This document shows, piece by piece, positions 1 through 10,471 of a stretch of 64,000 nt of DNA. Below the pieces are notes generated by a model that was not told the origin of the DNA, made no database searches, and saw nothing but the letters and a program-made list of their open reading frames with translations. The translations under genes and the position numbers were made by a program. Each line of letters opens with the position of its first letter. The first letter of the stretch is position 1. Source of the DNA: Ceratodon purpureus (Eukaryota; Streptophyta; Bryopsida; Pseudoditrichales; Ditrichaceae); the NCBI GenBank assembly GCA_014871385.1, contig CM026424.1:6377320-6441319 (forward strand), read 5' to 3'.

Positions 1-494
1 TTTGGAGTAATAATCACCAAGTCCCCCTTGGCACAAAGTTGAGTATGTCTTTCGGCCAAGGCAAAAAAAATAAAATCTCCATCAACTTTGAACGTTATAA
101 TCTCACTATTGGTAAAGATCCAACGGTTGAAATGTTTTGAGGAAGTACTGACAATACTTAGGTTCAAGATCTTACGGTTAAAAGTAGAAAAATTCAGTAA
201 AAAAATTGACCATACCTCAATCCCAACAAGGTGGTCAAAAATCACTGTTTATGAGGTTTTGAGACCCAAACATGCTTCGGCACTTAGGGGTTAAAAAGCC
301 CATTCTAGGACAACTATCCTGTAGGGGTTAAAGAGAGGGGTTGAAACTTATATTTTGGTTTGAAATCATTGAAGTCTATTTAGGAAAAGTTAGAACTTTT
401 TTGAAATTTTAATATGTATTGTAGAATGGGCTTTTTGCTTAGCAGGGAGCCAAATCAGGAGTAGGCTCCCTGCCCCTGCCAACAGGAAATGTAA
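1..494. other. Intergenic, no gene seen
   Basis: No coding region is supported here. A perfect 15-bp inverted repeat (293-307 and 422-436, arm AAAAAGCCCATTCTA) encloses about 114 bp. The motif TAGGGGTTAAA occurs twice (around 285-295 and 332-342). A related stretch recurs near 51000-51036, so this may be a remnant of a dispersed element. Confidence 0.4.
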
Positions 495-913
495 GAGCAT
501 CTCCACCCGTGGCTCCCAACGCCACCGGTGGAGACTGCTTTGGCGTGGTTATTTCAGGGCCCTGCGGCACTTGGCCCGCCCACTCCCCCACCCAGCCCCG
601 GCCCTCCCTTCCTCCCTCACTGATTTTGGTGACATTTTAAGCTCATGGCCCCCACTGCACATACTTCGAAATTGCTCCCCTTTGTATTCCATCTCTCTCA
701 TCTAAACTGCCTTTCCAAAAAAATCAGTACCTGAGGAAAACTAGGCGCCCTGTGAGGAGAGGAGAAGCACGGCAGGCTACCGTTTTGGAGAGGTTGAGGG
801 CCGTGGCCTGCCTGGACGGGTCAGCTTCAGGGTCATGGGTGGGGGGCGGGGAGGCTCAGGCCCCGGCGCTGGTGCCGTTTGGCACTCCGGCCTGCGAGCC
901 AGTGGAGATGCTC
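495..913. mobile_element. Harbinger-like MITE
   Basis: The stretch begins with GAGCATCTCCAC (495-506) and ends with its exact reverse complement (902-913). It is flanked by a 3-bp TAA direct repeat (492-494 and 914-916). A GAGCATCTCCA terminus with a 3-bp TWA duplication is typical of non-autonomous PIF/Harbinger elements in plants. Similarity between the two ends continues imperfectly beyond the 12-bp arms. The interior is GC-rich and shows no convincing coding region. The class assignment is inference from termini and duplication length. Confidence 0.7.
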
Positions 914-916
914 TAA

Positions 917-1671
917 ACGCACTAGTGTCTCCCATGGCCCATGGGCCACCATTAAGATAAACATAGACAATTGCGCACATCATAAAGCACTCTTTTCAGA
1001 CAGAATGATTTCCATTCAAACTTCTATTTTAACAAAGCTAGTGACATCACCACTTCACCAGTGACCCCCAGTCTCCAGCTTCAGTTCCAGACAAATTTCA
1101 TGTTGACTATGACAAGACTTTGATTCCAAATTTACATGTACATGCATGATTCATCTACCGTTTTCCTGCAAAGACAGAGTGTAGCCTATGCTCAGCAACT
1201 TTTTTAATTTTGGACTGACTTACAAGAAGCTGAAATTTTACTACAACCATATGAATTGCATACCGGGCACCCTATGACTCGTTCGTGATTGTGCATTGTG
1301 GACCTTGTGGTGCTTTTGCAACAATGCAAACAGCTTGCTTAGTGATGAGGTCTGCCTCCGTGATAAATGCTCTCTTGCAGTTGGCAACTTGACAATGGGC
1401 ATTGTTTGTGTTTTGGAGCTCCAATATTGACTGAGCTAGGACTCCATATAAATTGTAATGCAAATGTACCTCCTCACTCCTTGACTTTTCTGATTCTCTT
1501 TGCAGAGCGTGACTTCTGAGTAACCTGACCGCAATTAGGTCAATTCCTGAAGACCTCTTTGCTTGCAGAGGGTATTCAGTGCATGCAGTGTACGGCAACT
1601 TACTGTACTAAAAGGCAATAGAGGTTGTGCTTTACCCTGCACACTGAGCTATTTCACTCGACAAACTCTGC
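917..1671. other. Intergenic, no gene recognised
   Basis: Only short overlapping reading frames on both strands, none with recognisable motifs. It forms the left flank of the LINE insertion; the 17 bases just after it are the left target-site copy. Confidence 0.4.
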
Positions 1672-1688
1672 AATGGGCTAACACTACT
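1672..1688. repeat. LINE target-site duplication, left
   Basis: The 17-bp sequence AATGGGCTAACACTACT occurs here and again at 8971-8987, directly after the A-rich tail of the LINE. This is the expected product of target-primed reverse transcription and fixes the LINE boundaries. Confidence 0.9.
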
Positions 1689-1982
1689 CTTCACTTCCCT
1701 CCTACCCAAGAGTTGTCGCCTTGTGGGGGGTTCCGATGGCTTCGCTCCGCAATTTACGGACGCTAGGCGGAGCGGAGTAGCGATGGCGGATCTGGAGCAG
1801 AGGTTCGCAGATCTACACGCCAGCAGCAAGACGCTGCCTGAGAGGACCCGTGCAATCCTCTCAATCGCCACTCAACGACTCAACAACAACAAAAATCAGG
1901 TAACCCTAACACAAACAACCTTTGTATTGCGCAAATCTGATTACAATGTTTTTGTCCTAGTACAAGTTATTGCTCAATAGCT

Positions 1983-4574
1983 ATGGCACTGGAGGCAGCC
2001 CCCAAAGGGGGTACTGCCGCGGCAAGCACGCGTCAACCGCCATGGAGTCACCCCTCCAAGGCCGTACGCGCCCAGCCTATCCCTTCCGGTCCCAAGCTGA
2101 AGCTATCCCCCTCCCCCGAAGCCCTAGCTCTCCTCACCGAAGACGCCCTCGCACTGACAAAGCTTGCTTTGATTGGGGTCTCCCCAACGAAGCACCCCTC
2201 CAGATCAGAGCTACAAGATTGGGTCAATGTTAATCTTGTAGAATCTCATATGCAAGTTACTAGGATCAGAATGTTGCCCAGAGGCCACTTTGTGCTCACA
2301 TTTGCTTGCGAGGAAGGAGCTGCCGCGGCTCTCCGCCTCAGCCCGCTTACCTTCGGTACCCATCTCCTTTACTTCCACCCATGGCGTCCGCAGTTTAATC
2401 CTGCGCAACCCACAGGCATCAGGATTCCGGTGTGGATTAGGTTCCCAAAGCTAGATGACCTATACTACAGAGCATTGCCTGCCTTGTGCAAAGAGATCGG
2501 AGAAGTTGTCTGGGCTGGGAAAGAAGAAGACTACCTCAAGAAGTCTTCCACCCCCCGCCTATGCATCCTGGTGGAGGACATTAGCCTTCTCCCATCTTCA
2601 GTAATATTCCCGGTTCCCCTTATCAATGAGGAGGTCGAAATTGTCTTGGAATACGAAGGACTTCCAATTCAATGTACTCGCTGCCTCGGAGTGGACCACC
2701 TAGTGGAATTCTGCAAAAACGAGCACAAGACGAAGAGCAAGGCCAAAGGTAGGCCAAGCACAAGTGGAGCCTCGTCTCGAAGGGAAAACCTCCCACCTCC
2801 TCCAGCCATTCCAAAGCAAGGACTCAACCCAGCGGCCCTTAAGGAGTTGGCTACACTCAAAAGCAAGGAAAAGAACCAAGCACTAGCTAAGCCAACAGTC
2901 TCACCCTCCTCAGAAGACCAAGAAATGCCGCCTGCACATGAACAGCCTCAAGCTGCTCAGGAGCTCATCAGCTCCAACCCTGCATGCCATGTCTCCCCCG
3001 AGGAGATACAAACCTTCCTTGAGGACGTCGCCCAGCTCGCATCTAGCTCGGATGCTACAGGAGTGACGACCCTGCAAGTCAAGCATTCAGAGAAGGCATC
3101 TCCACCTTCAATCACAGCAGCCCCCTCCCCAGCCCTGCAGGAAAAAGAAGCCGAGGTGGAGCAATTTATGGAATCCTTAGCCCAGTATGCTAATGTAATC
3201 CACCCCTTAAACCCCCCCGGCTTTTCATCTACTTGGAAAACGGTGGGCAGGAACAATAAGGTAATCAAGGGTCCCTCCGCGTGCCTGGACCCTGCCGGTG
3301 TGACAACCAGCATCGTTACAACAATCACACCAAGCAAAAAGCGGCCAATGGCCTCCACGGTACTCTCAGAGTCCATATGGGAAACCTTGAATTTTCAGAA
3401 CACTCCAGCCTCGGGAGACAAGAAGCTAAAGATCTGGCCAGTCATCCATACCCCCGGCCCCAGCCGAGACATCCAAGCTAGGAGGTATCTGAGTCTCCTG
3501 CAGGGAGAGCTTGAAGCAACCAAAATCAGCTTTGATTCTCAAGCCTCCCTTTCAGTAGACGAAATGAGGCAGCACTGCTGGACTCAGCTCCAACTTAACC
3601 TCACTAAACAGCTTGGTCCGGGAGCAAGAAGCCTCTCATCCAGAGCTTGGAACTCCATTGAGTGGATTGAACAATGGCAACTTCTCAAGAAAGGAGGCTC
3701 GATATGTCATGTTTTGGCTGTGATGAACATTGAACCTGACGATGAAAATTTCTACTTCAATGAGGCCACACACAAGTGGACTGAGGTAGATTTTCTCAAA
3801 GTCCTTACCAACTCAGACTGGGACATTCCCCCAGAATCAAAATTCCCCCTCAGCATGCTGTCACAAGCTTGGAGCATCGACACCTCTTTCCCGGACCAAA
3901 CAGATGCTGTTCTCAACCTCCCAGCCTCCCTGGACGACGCCCCGGCTCAGGTGGACGACTTCGAAACCCCCCCGCGGCCTAATCCGAAGAGGCAAGCTAC
4001 AGAGAACAGCGACGATGATGCAGGGGACACTATTGTCACCCACGTCCAGCTCCCAGCGGCGGCATCGCAACGCCACTCTACAGCGGCGCTGCCTGACCGT
4101 ACAGAGCTAATTGTAACCCCAGCCGCCCCCAGCACAGAGCCTTCAGCCCCCAGCCATCTGTGGGCCAACATAATCCTCAGGGTGGCGCCCGGCTCTACAA
4201 CCGAGAGTATCCTCACTTACAAGGGAAGACAAGGCGCCGAATGGCCCCAGATCCTAGTCTCCAGTGAAGGTTGGCAGCACCAAGCCACTCTCAAAAGCGA
4301 ATTAATCACCGAAATCCAACAATGGCTACCCCTCCTGGACGGTCAAGGACTCCCGCTCCTCAAAATATATCAACTGTCTATCATACAGCAACTCCAGCAA
4401 GGGGACCTCAGGACGGTAATTCTCACCCTCCCATCTTTCTTCTCCCAGTTTAGCCTACAATGGCTAACTGGTTTCAAATTTTTAGGACCAGGGATCATTG
4501 CCAATTATCCGACCTTGGTCCCGCAATGGACAACAATAGGAAACCTAGAAAATACAACTAACCATGCAGGTTGA
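1983..4574 (+). CDS. LINE ORF1 protein (DUF4283, CCHC zinc knuckle)
   Basis: An 863-residue protein, the RNA-binding ORF1p of the LINE, expected to coat the element RNA. Residues about 45-230 match the DUF4283 domain usual in plant LINE ORF1 proteins. It is followed by a zinc knuckle C-X2-C-X4-H-X4-C at C231, C234, H239 and C244. The remainder is Pro/Ser/Ala-rich and probably disordered, with more ordered segments around residues 500-650. The ATG at 1983 is the first long-frame start after the 5' UTR. The stop overlaps the ORF2 start by 11 bp, which suggests coupled translation (termination-reinitiation) of ORF2. No internal stop or frameshift is seen. The family assignment is secure; binding preference is unknown. 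Confidence 0.88.
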   Translation: MALEAAPKGGTAAASTRQPPWSHPSKAVRAQPIPSGPKLKLSPSPEALALLTEDALALTKLALIGVSPTKHPSRSELQDWVNVNLVESHMQVTRIRMLPRGHFVLTFACEEGAAAALRLSPLTFGTHLLYFHPWRPQFNPAQPTGIRIPVWIRFPKLDDLYYRALPALCKEIGEVVWAGKEEDYLKKSSTPRLCILVEDISLLPSSVIFPVPLINEEVEIVLEYEGLPIQCTRCLGVDHLVEFCKNEHKTKSKAKGRPSTSGASSRRENLPPPPAIPKQGLNPAALKELATLKSKEKNQALAKPTVSPSSEDQEMPPAHEQPQAAQELISSNPACHVSPEEIQTFLEDVAQLASSSDATGVTTLQVKHSEKASPPSITAAPSPALQEKEAEVEQFMESLAQYANVIHPLNPPGFSSTWKTVGRNNKVIKGPSACLDPAGVTTSIVTTITPSKKRPMASTVLSESIWETLNFQNTPASGDKKLKIWPVIHTPGPSRDIQARRYLSLLQGELEATKISFDSQASLSVDEMRQHCWTQLQLNLTKQLGPGARSLSSRAWNSIEWIEQWQLLKKGGSICHVLAVMNIEPDDENFYFNEATHKWTEVDFLKVLTNSDWDIPPESKFPLSMLSQAWSIDTSFPDQTDAVLNLPASLDDAPAQVDDFETPPRPNPKRQATENSDDDAGDTIVTHVQLPAAASQRHSTAALPDRTELIVTPAAPSTEPSAPSHLWANIILRVAPGSTTESILTYKGRQGAEWPQILVSSEGWQHQATLKSELITEIQQWLPLLDGQGLPLLKIYQLSIIQQLQQGDLRTVILTLPSFFSQFSLQWLTGFKFLGPGIIANYPTLVPQWTTIGNLENTTNHAG

Positions 4575-7500
4575 CTCCATCGACTTGCTATCGTGGAACG
4601 TTCGCGGTCTTTCCAGCAAGACCAAGGGCAAAAACAAAAGAGGACGCTTCCGCAACAGCATTAAAGCCCTAAATTTCAAGCCTGGGATCATTTTTATTCA
4701 AGAACACAAGATGAAACAAGAACAATGCGACCCACTCGGAGCCATGGGAATTCGCAGAGGAAAAGCCCACTGGAATGGAGCGGTACTCAATACCGAGACA
4801 TCAAGGTGGAGGGCAGGAACTGCAATCCTGACAAGCTCCGCAGTCCATCTCGCTACCCACTCAACCGGGATTATAATCCCTGGTAGGGCACAATGGCTTA
4901 TCTGTAAGCTCGAGAATTCCTTACAGGGGTTCCTAAACGTCTACGCCCCAAACTCAGGCCAAGAGAGAGCCTCTTTCTGGGACACCGTGGCCCGTAATCT
5001 TCCCAACGCAGATTCATGGGTAATGGGTGGAGACCTAAACATGGTGGAACACGAAGCTGACAGAAGTGGAAACCCCCCAAAGAAGCTTTCAAGAGAAGAG
5101 CAAGACGGGTGGGACAATTTGATCCTAAAATTAGGTCTAGAAGACACCTGGGAGAGTGACGATTTTTCGCACCATAACTCCCTCCGTTTCTCCTGGACCA
5201 ACAAACAGCAAGAGCTTTCGCACCTCATGGCCCGTCTTGACAGATTTTATGTGGGCGAATGGGGACGTAACAGAGGAGGAAAACTTGAAATCCTCGCAGG
5301 TTTCAACACCCTCTCTGACCACGTCCCTGTCCACCTACATATCCGAAGGAAAAGCCATCGCCAGGAGGATAATCGCTGCTTCAGGTTCAACACTTCCTTC
5401 CTTGAAGATGAGATGCTGGTCATAAAGCTTGCTACAGCTTGGGAGGCGGAGCCGCGGCCGACTGCCGACTCTGAGACCTGGGCTCTATGGGTAGTCAGAG
5501 CTCAGCTTCGTATCAAAGATTTCTGTCAACTGGAGGGCAAGAGGCGAGCGCAGGCACGGCGAGACCGAGAGAATCAGCTTCGAGGAACAGCGGCCTCAGC
5601 AGCGAGGCTTCTAGAAAGCGACCCGACAAATCCCTCTCTCCAGGCAACCCTTGCCTCGGCAAGCCAGGAGCTCCTCGAGAAGGAACAGAAATCAACCGAG
5701 TGGAAAGCACTCCGCTCCTCAGCCCGCTGGGCGCAGATTGATGGGCGAATGAATGGGGCTTTCTTTGAGGGCGTCCGTGAACACCACTCAAAAACCTTAA
5801 TCCCCGCCCTAATCGACCCAGCAGGAAGGGAATACTCCACCAACGAGGAGATGGCGAGCTATGCAAATTCATACTATCACGAGCTCTTCTCCACAGAAGG
5901 AAGCTCGCCTGCATGTGATCAAGCGCGAGAACACTGCTGGGCCCAAGTCCCGCAAACAGTAACCGCAGACATGAACGGCAGCCTCACCAGCCCTCTTTCG
6001 GAGAGAGAAATTTTTGAAGCGCTCAAAGCCCTCCCAACAGGGAAATCCCCTGGCATGGACGGTCTCCCCCCAGAATTTTTTCTTAAGGTATGGAACACGG
6101 TAAGCCAAGATCTCCTGAAAGTTTTTAATGAAGCCTTGCAGAAAGGAACCTTATGCAGAGACCTCAACACAGGACTGCTCTGTTTGATTCCTAAAGGGGG
6201 GGTCAAGACAAACATTAAAAATTGGAGACCAATAACAATCTTAGGATCCTTATATAAACTCCTTGCTAAAACCATGGCATTAAGAATCCAACCTCTTCTT
6301 AACAAAATTATCAGACCCAACCAAACGGGTTTCTTAAAGGGGCGTAGCATAATAGACAATGTCTTTTTAGCTCTAGAAACTATGGATTGGGCTATAGAAT
6401 CTAAACAACCTATGGTAATGCTACTTCTTGATTTTGAAAAGGCCTATGATAGGGTAGAATGGGGTTTTTTAGAAGGCACCATGAAAGCCATGGGCTTTGA
6501 TGACACATGGATCTCATGGATTCGTGCCCTCTATATAGAATCGTGGTGTGTAGTAGGACTAAATGGCACTACAAGTGAGCCATTTAAACTCACACGCTCT
6601 ATTCGTCAAGGTTGCCCCCTAGCCCCTTTTCTCTTCCTTTTTGTTGCCGATTGCCTAGGTCATGTACTTGAAAATGATCCTAATGTGGAAGGTATTCTTC
6701 TACCTAATACTAACAAGCCTCTAATAGACTGTGAGTTTGCAGATGATACTAACTTGTATCTAGCAGGGAACTTACAAAACCTCAACAACGCCAAAGCAGC
6801 CTTAAATATATTTTGCTTGGCCTCGGGGGCTAGAATCAACTGGAACAAATCCACGGCCATTTGGATCTCCCCCGACCCTCAACCCTTTTCATGGGGAAAC
6901 GACGTCAATCTTAACTGGCTTCAGCCCGGTGAGCTCACCCGCTATCTCGGTTTCCAGATAGGATACCAGGTCACTGCGGAAGACAGATTCGCTGCAGTCC
7001 TTGCGAGCCTCAGGAAGAAACTCGCCTACTGGAGCACAACCAAGTTATGCCTGGCCAGCAGAGTCCTTATAGCTAACCATGTTCTGCTCTCCTCGATTTG
7101 GTATGTTGCGAGCTGCTGGAGCCCCCACCTTCGCTCCATCGCTAAGGTACGCGCCCTCATTCGTAATTATATTTGGTCAGGGGAAAATGGTGAGCGGAAT
7201 TGTAGAGCGAAGGTTGCCTGGGATACCCTCATCCTCCCTCTCAAACAAGGAGGCATCAAGCTCCTTGATCCGGAGCTCCAAATCCAGGCCCTGCTGGCTA
7301 AGCTTTTCATTAGAGGTCTCATGCCTGGTGACGCTCCCTGGCGAGCATTGATACGCCACCGACTCTCCAACGTGCGACCGAAGAAAGGAGGTAACTGGCC
7401 CCCTCACCTTCATTTCATTTTATTTGCTAATTCCATCCACTCAAGTGGCTCAAGTCTCTGGCTAGGCATCTGGAAAGCCTGGACGAACATCCGCCATTAC

Positions 7501-8874
7501 TTGGTCTTCCAGCAACCCACGGTTCCGGAATCAGTCAGCAGACAATTTCTGTTCTGGAACGGGGAGCTACTCTCCGACGACGACCAAATGATAGGAGACT
7601 CGGCGCACGCCTTTGGCTGCCTCTGGATGCGGAAAGGCATTCAGAAAATCGGGGACCTGTGGAACTTCAACCAGGGCGACTGGAAAAGCGACCACGAGCT
7701 CGTCACCACCCTCGGCAGGAGGCTCACACGAGAACGTCGACACCAAGTCATCCAGACCATCCCTGTAAGCTGGTCTTTGACTCCCGCAGTCCCCCTTGCC
7801 CCCTTCGAATGGGCCGCCACCCTCAATGCCGCCGGGAAGGTAAGTTCTCTCTTCCAGATCCATGCCCCCGGCCAAGGGGCCCTGTTTGTTCAATCTAAAG
7901 AAGACTACTTCGAAAGAGCGAGTGGCCCCACACAAGACATTCGATTCCTCGATCTTCATCGAACCCGAGTGGTGTCAACATGCGGGGACCTCCGCACCAC
8001 AGTGACCAATCCGCGCCAGGAGTATTCGGGTGACGTCTGGAGCATGGGCCCTGTCGCTGCCCTCCCTTTTGACCCACTGGAATGGACATGGGACTCCGCT
8101 GGTCCCATCGACGAACAAGCCTTCCTCAACTATTCGGCGAGGAAAGGCTATCGAATTGGTTTACTCAACAAACCGCAGCGGGGTCGACTGCTCATCAAAC
8201 AAGCGCAACTTCGGCTCACGGAAGAAGAATCGGACCGAGCGATCAAGTTACAATGGAGCCCGCTCAAGCCAGCCAAGTTACAGTACTTCTCCTGGCAGTG
8301 CAACTCCGGTGGCTTGCCCACCGGTGCCTGGGCCAGCGTCATGGGCCACGATGCCGAATGTCGATGCTGTGCCATGGGCTTTACCGAGACTCTTGAACAC
8401 CTCTTTTCAGAATGCAGATTTGCCAGACGCATGTGGTGCCGAGTGATGGACATCCGACAAGCACTGGGACTGCCTCGCCAGCTCTCGTGGCGTGAAAAGA
8501 TCACCGGGATTCCTCCTGGCCCTCGCCCCGGCAACGGTGTTAGTGCTACCTGGGATATTCTCAGGCTTGCCCTCCTCTGGCACCTCTGGTGCGCTAGGAA
8601 CCGCTTCATCTTCTCAAATGAGAGCATTAGTGTCTTCCAAATCTGCCATCTCGCTTGGCGTGACACTATCTGTGCCGGCATGGCTCGTAGGAGTATTATT
8701 CTTAAAAATTGGAAGAAATGTGGTGATAAACGTAAGGAGAAATTAGCTCAGGAATTTCACACAGTTTGGTGTAGCAAAGAGGTTTTCTGCAAAGGCAGCC
8801 TTCTTTCTCCTCAGTGGAGGCTTACTCCTGCCCTCACTATGAGTCTGCGGCCCCTTAATTGGGACCCGGATTGA
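4564..8874 (+). CDS. LINE ORF2 protein: endonuclease and reverse transcriptase
   Basis: A 1436-residue intact enzyme that nicks target DNA and reverse-transcribes the element RNA. The N-terminal part (about 1-235) is an AP-like endonuclease: SWNVRGL at residues 10-16, E47 in FIQEHK, GGDLNM, and the SDHVPV histidine motif. The reverse transcriptase follows (about 470-760), with GKSPGMDG, LIPKGG, NQTGFLKGRSI, LLDFEKAYDRV and the catalytic FADD at residues 725-728. A zf-RVT domain lies near residues 1240-1320, with HxxxC and CRCC patterns. It starts inside the last codons of ORF1. The core RT stretch (about 6170-6830) is distinctly more AT-rich in codon use than the rest of the gene. All key residues are present, so an active enzyme is plausible. 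Confidence 0.95.
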   Translation: MQVDSIDLLSWNVRGLSSKTKGKNKRGRFRNSIKALNFKPGIIFIQEHKMKQEQCDPLGAMGIRRGKAHWNGAVLNTETSRWRAGTAILTSSAVHLATHSTGIIIPGRAQWLICKLENSLQGFLNVYAPNSGQERASFWDTVARNLPNADSWVMGGDLNMVEHEADRSGNPPKKLSREEQDGWDNLILKLGLEDTWESDDFSHHNSLRFSWTNKQQELSHLMARLDRFYVGEWGRNRGGKLEILAGFNTLSDHVPVHLHIRRKSHRQEDNRCFRFNTSFLEDEMLVIKLATAWEAEPRPTADSETWALWVVRAQLRIKDFCQLEGKRRAQARRDRENQLRGTAASAARLLESDPTNPSLQATLASASQELLEKEQKSTEWKALRSSARWAQIDGRMNGAFFEGVREHHSKTLIPALIDPAGREYSTNEEMASYANSYYHELFSTEGSSPACDQAREHCWAQVPQTVTADMNGSLTSPLSEREIFEALKALPTGKSPGMDGLPPEFFLKVWNTVSQDLLKVFNEALQKGTLCRDLNTGLLCLIPKGGVKTNIKNWRPITILGSLYKLLAKTMALRIQPLLNKIIRPNQTGFLKGRSIIDNVFLALETMDWAIESKQPMVMLLLDFEKAYDRVEWGFLEGTMKAMGFDDTWISWIRALYIESWCVVGLNGTTSEPFKLTRSIRQGCPLAPFLFLFVADCLGHVLENDPNVEGILLPNTNKPLIDCEFADDTNLYLAGNLQNLNNAKAALNIFCLASGARINWNKSTAIWISPDPQPFSWGNDVNLNWLQPGELTRYLGFQIGYQVTAEDRFAAVLASLRKKLAYWSTTKLCLASRVLIANHVLLSSIWYVASCWSPHLRSIAKVRALIRNYIWSGENGERNCRAKVAWDTLILPLKQGGIKLLDPELQIQALLAKLFIRGLMPGDAPWRALIRHRLSNVRPKKGGNWPPHLHFILFANSIHSSGSSLWLGIWKAWTNIRHYLVFQQPTVPESVSRQFLFWNGELLSDDDQMIGDSAHAFGCLWMRKGIQKIGDLWNFNQGDWKSDHELVTTLGRRLTRERRHQVIQTIPVSWSLTPAVPLAPFEWAATLNAAGKVSSLFQIHAPGQGALFVQSKEDYFERASGPTQDIRFLDLHRTRVVSTCGDLRTTVTNPRQEYSGDVWSMGPVAALPFDPLEWTWDSAGPIDEQAFLNYSARKGYRIGLLNKPQRGRLLIKQAQLRLTEEESDRAIKLQWSPLKPAKLQYFSWQCNSGGLPTGAWASVMGHDAECRCCAMGFTETLEHLFSECRFARRMWCRVMDIRQALGLPRQLSWREKITGIPPGPRPGNGVSATWDILRLALLWHLWCARNRFIFSNESISVFQICHLAWRDTICAGMARRSIILKNWKKCGDKRKEKLAQEFHTVWCSKEVFCKGSLLSPQWRLTPALTMSLRPLNWDPD

Positions 8875-8970
8875 TGTTTCTTGCTTTTTCCTCCCCCGGT
8901 TTTTGCTGGACAAGGGGGGTTTTTTTGCACCGTAATTGATGGTTTCCCTTTTTCAAAAAAAAATAAAAAA

Positions 8971-8987
8971 AATGGGCTAACACTACT
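8971..8987. repeat. LINE target-site duplication, right
   Basis: Second copy of the 17-bp sequence at 1672-1688, immediately after the A-rich tail. Sequence beyond it diverges from the left flank. Confidence 0.9.
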
Positions 8988-10110
8988 TTCAAAATGTTCT
9001 TACTGTATCGTAAACTTTCTCCCCACTATTGCATTGCAACAATTATAGTAATTTAAATTTAACAGCACTAAAATTTTTGATGGAGGTAGGGCACCTTCTC
9101 TTCAGGAAAGAACAATTTGTTTTTATTTTAGTTGCATGGTAGGCGACTAAAAATGATGAATTGCTCTTGACCAAAGGTGAGCTTGGCAATGTCTGGATTG
9201 GTGGTATTGGTAAAATTAGGCATGTGTGGGATTCAAATGAATGGAGGTAGGCTACCAATTGTACAGTACTGCACCATACAGAGAGTAACCTCTCAAGCAT
9301 GACCTAGCCGCTTGATTTTTGGTCGTGCACCTCAACTACAAGCTAAATCACTGTTGGTTGCACAAAAAGTGCCATCAGATAACATGGCAGACTTTCCTGT
9401 TGACTCCACAAGACTGGCAAAGTACAAACCACAGAAAGAAATACAATAAAAGAAACAAACTATTCAGTTACCGTAATTCCTCAGTACTACAATGCTCCGT
9501 TATTTTATTACCATCGTCATCTACATCCAAAAAACATACTGTACACCATCATAACCAACTCAAATACTACAGTACCTCAATCCCAATAACGACAAGAAAT
9601 AACAGAAGTACTAATTTACCAGTGACGATATACCACAAGTAGTGACATAGAACACTGTAGTAACCCCCCTAGTAGCCATAATAACTGCAACCCTTTCTTC
9701 CTCACCTCACCCTCTCAACAGCCTTCCCTCCCTCAGCCAACCTAATCTCCGCAAAGCTAATTCACCAGCACAAACAGAAGTCCAAATCCCTTAAAATCAA
9801 AAGCCAAAAAAAAAACAAACTCCCATCAATCCCTCCTCTCACACATGAAAGTAAAACCTGAGATCATATATTACATCACATCCCCACAATTAGCAACAAC
9901 CTTTCCCATGCAAATCACTCCTCATCAACACCCCTACCAGGTTGACAAAACTCCCATGATCATCATCACAAACTCAGTCGCTACACCACCTTCATCATTC
10001 ATTACCTTAACCCTTAAAACGACAATTCCTTGCCCAATTCCACACCCAAAATCTCTTCTAAACTCCATTTCAAGTACGATTAAGTTTTCAATTCTTTCTA
10101 ACTCTATTAT
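8988..10110. other. Intergenic, A/C-rich, no gene recognised
   Basis: Right flank of the LINE. From about 9320 to 10100 the plus strand is rich in A and C and poor in G, giving spurious low-complexity reading frames. No motif, RNA gene or splice pattern is supported. Confidence 0.4.
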
Positions 10111-10113
10111 GAC

Positions 10114-10374
10114 GAAGTAGAGATCTCTTTCAGGTACTCGGTTTGGCATCCTAAAAAACCCCATTTCGTGCAATGGAGTATAAATTATGAGCAAGATTCT
10201 TCCAAAATAATACCAAGCCTGATGGACTAGGGTTGTCGTCAAATAAAGAAGTATAGATCTCTTTCAGGTACTCGGTTTGGCATCCTAAAAAACCTCATTT
10301 CATACAATGGAGTGTAAATTATGAGCAAAATTCTCCCAAAATAAAACCAAGCCTGATGGGCTGGGGTTGTCGTC
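10114..10374. repeat. Tandem duplication, two ~130-bp units
   Basis: Two adjacent copies (about 10114-10240 and 10248-10374) share long near-identical blocks such as AGATCTCTTTCAGGTACTCG, with a handful of substitutions. The period is 134 bp. No coding potential is evident. Confidence 0.85.
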
Positions 10375-10471
10375 TAAGGATTAACTTAACCAAGCTTATG
10401 ATAATCTCTCCAGAACGAAAAAACTCAGTTGCAACAGTGACTTCATAGCCGAGTAATTAAGCTTAATCACA

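Larger units (their letters stand above)
1689..8970 (+). mobile_element. Full-length L1-type LINE retrotransposon
   Basis: A complete non-LTR retrotransposon of about 7.3 kb. In order it has a 5' UTR of about 290 bp, ORF1 (1983-4574), ORF2 (4564-8874), a short 3' UTR, and an A-rich tail with one T (8955-8970). The 17-bp target duplication flanks it exactly. The ORF1 nucleocapsid-like protein with DUF4283 and CCHC knuckle, plus ORF2 with endonuclease, reverse transcriptase and zf-RVT, is the standard plant L1 layout. Both ORFs are open from end to end, so this looks like a recent and possibly competent insertion. The sequence cannot show whether it is transcribed. Confidence 0.95.

Noticed and set aside
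777..983. Minus-strand Pro/Arg-rich frame
   Set aside because: Lies almost entirely inside the MITE and reflects its GC-rich interior.
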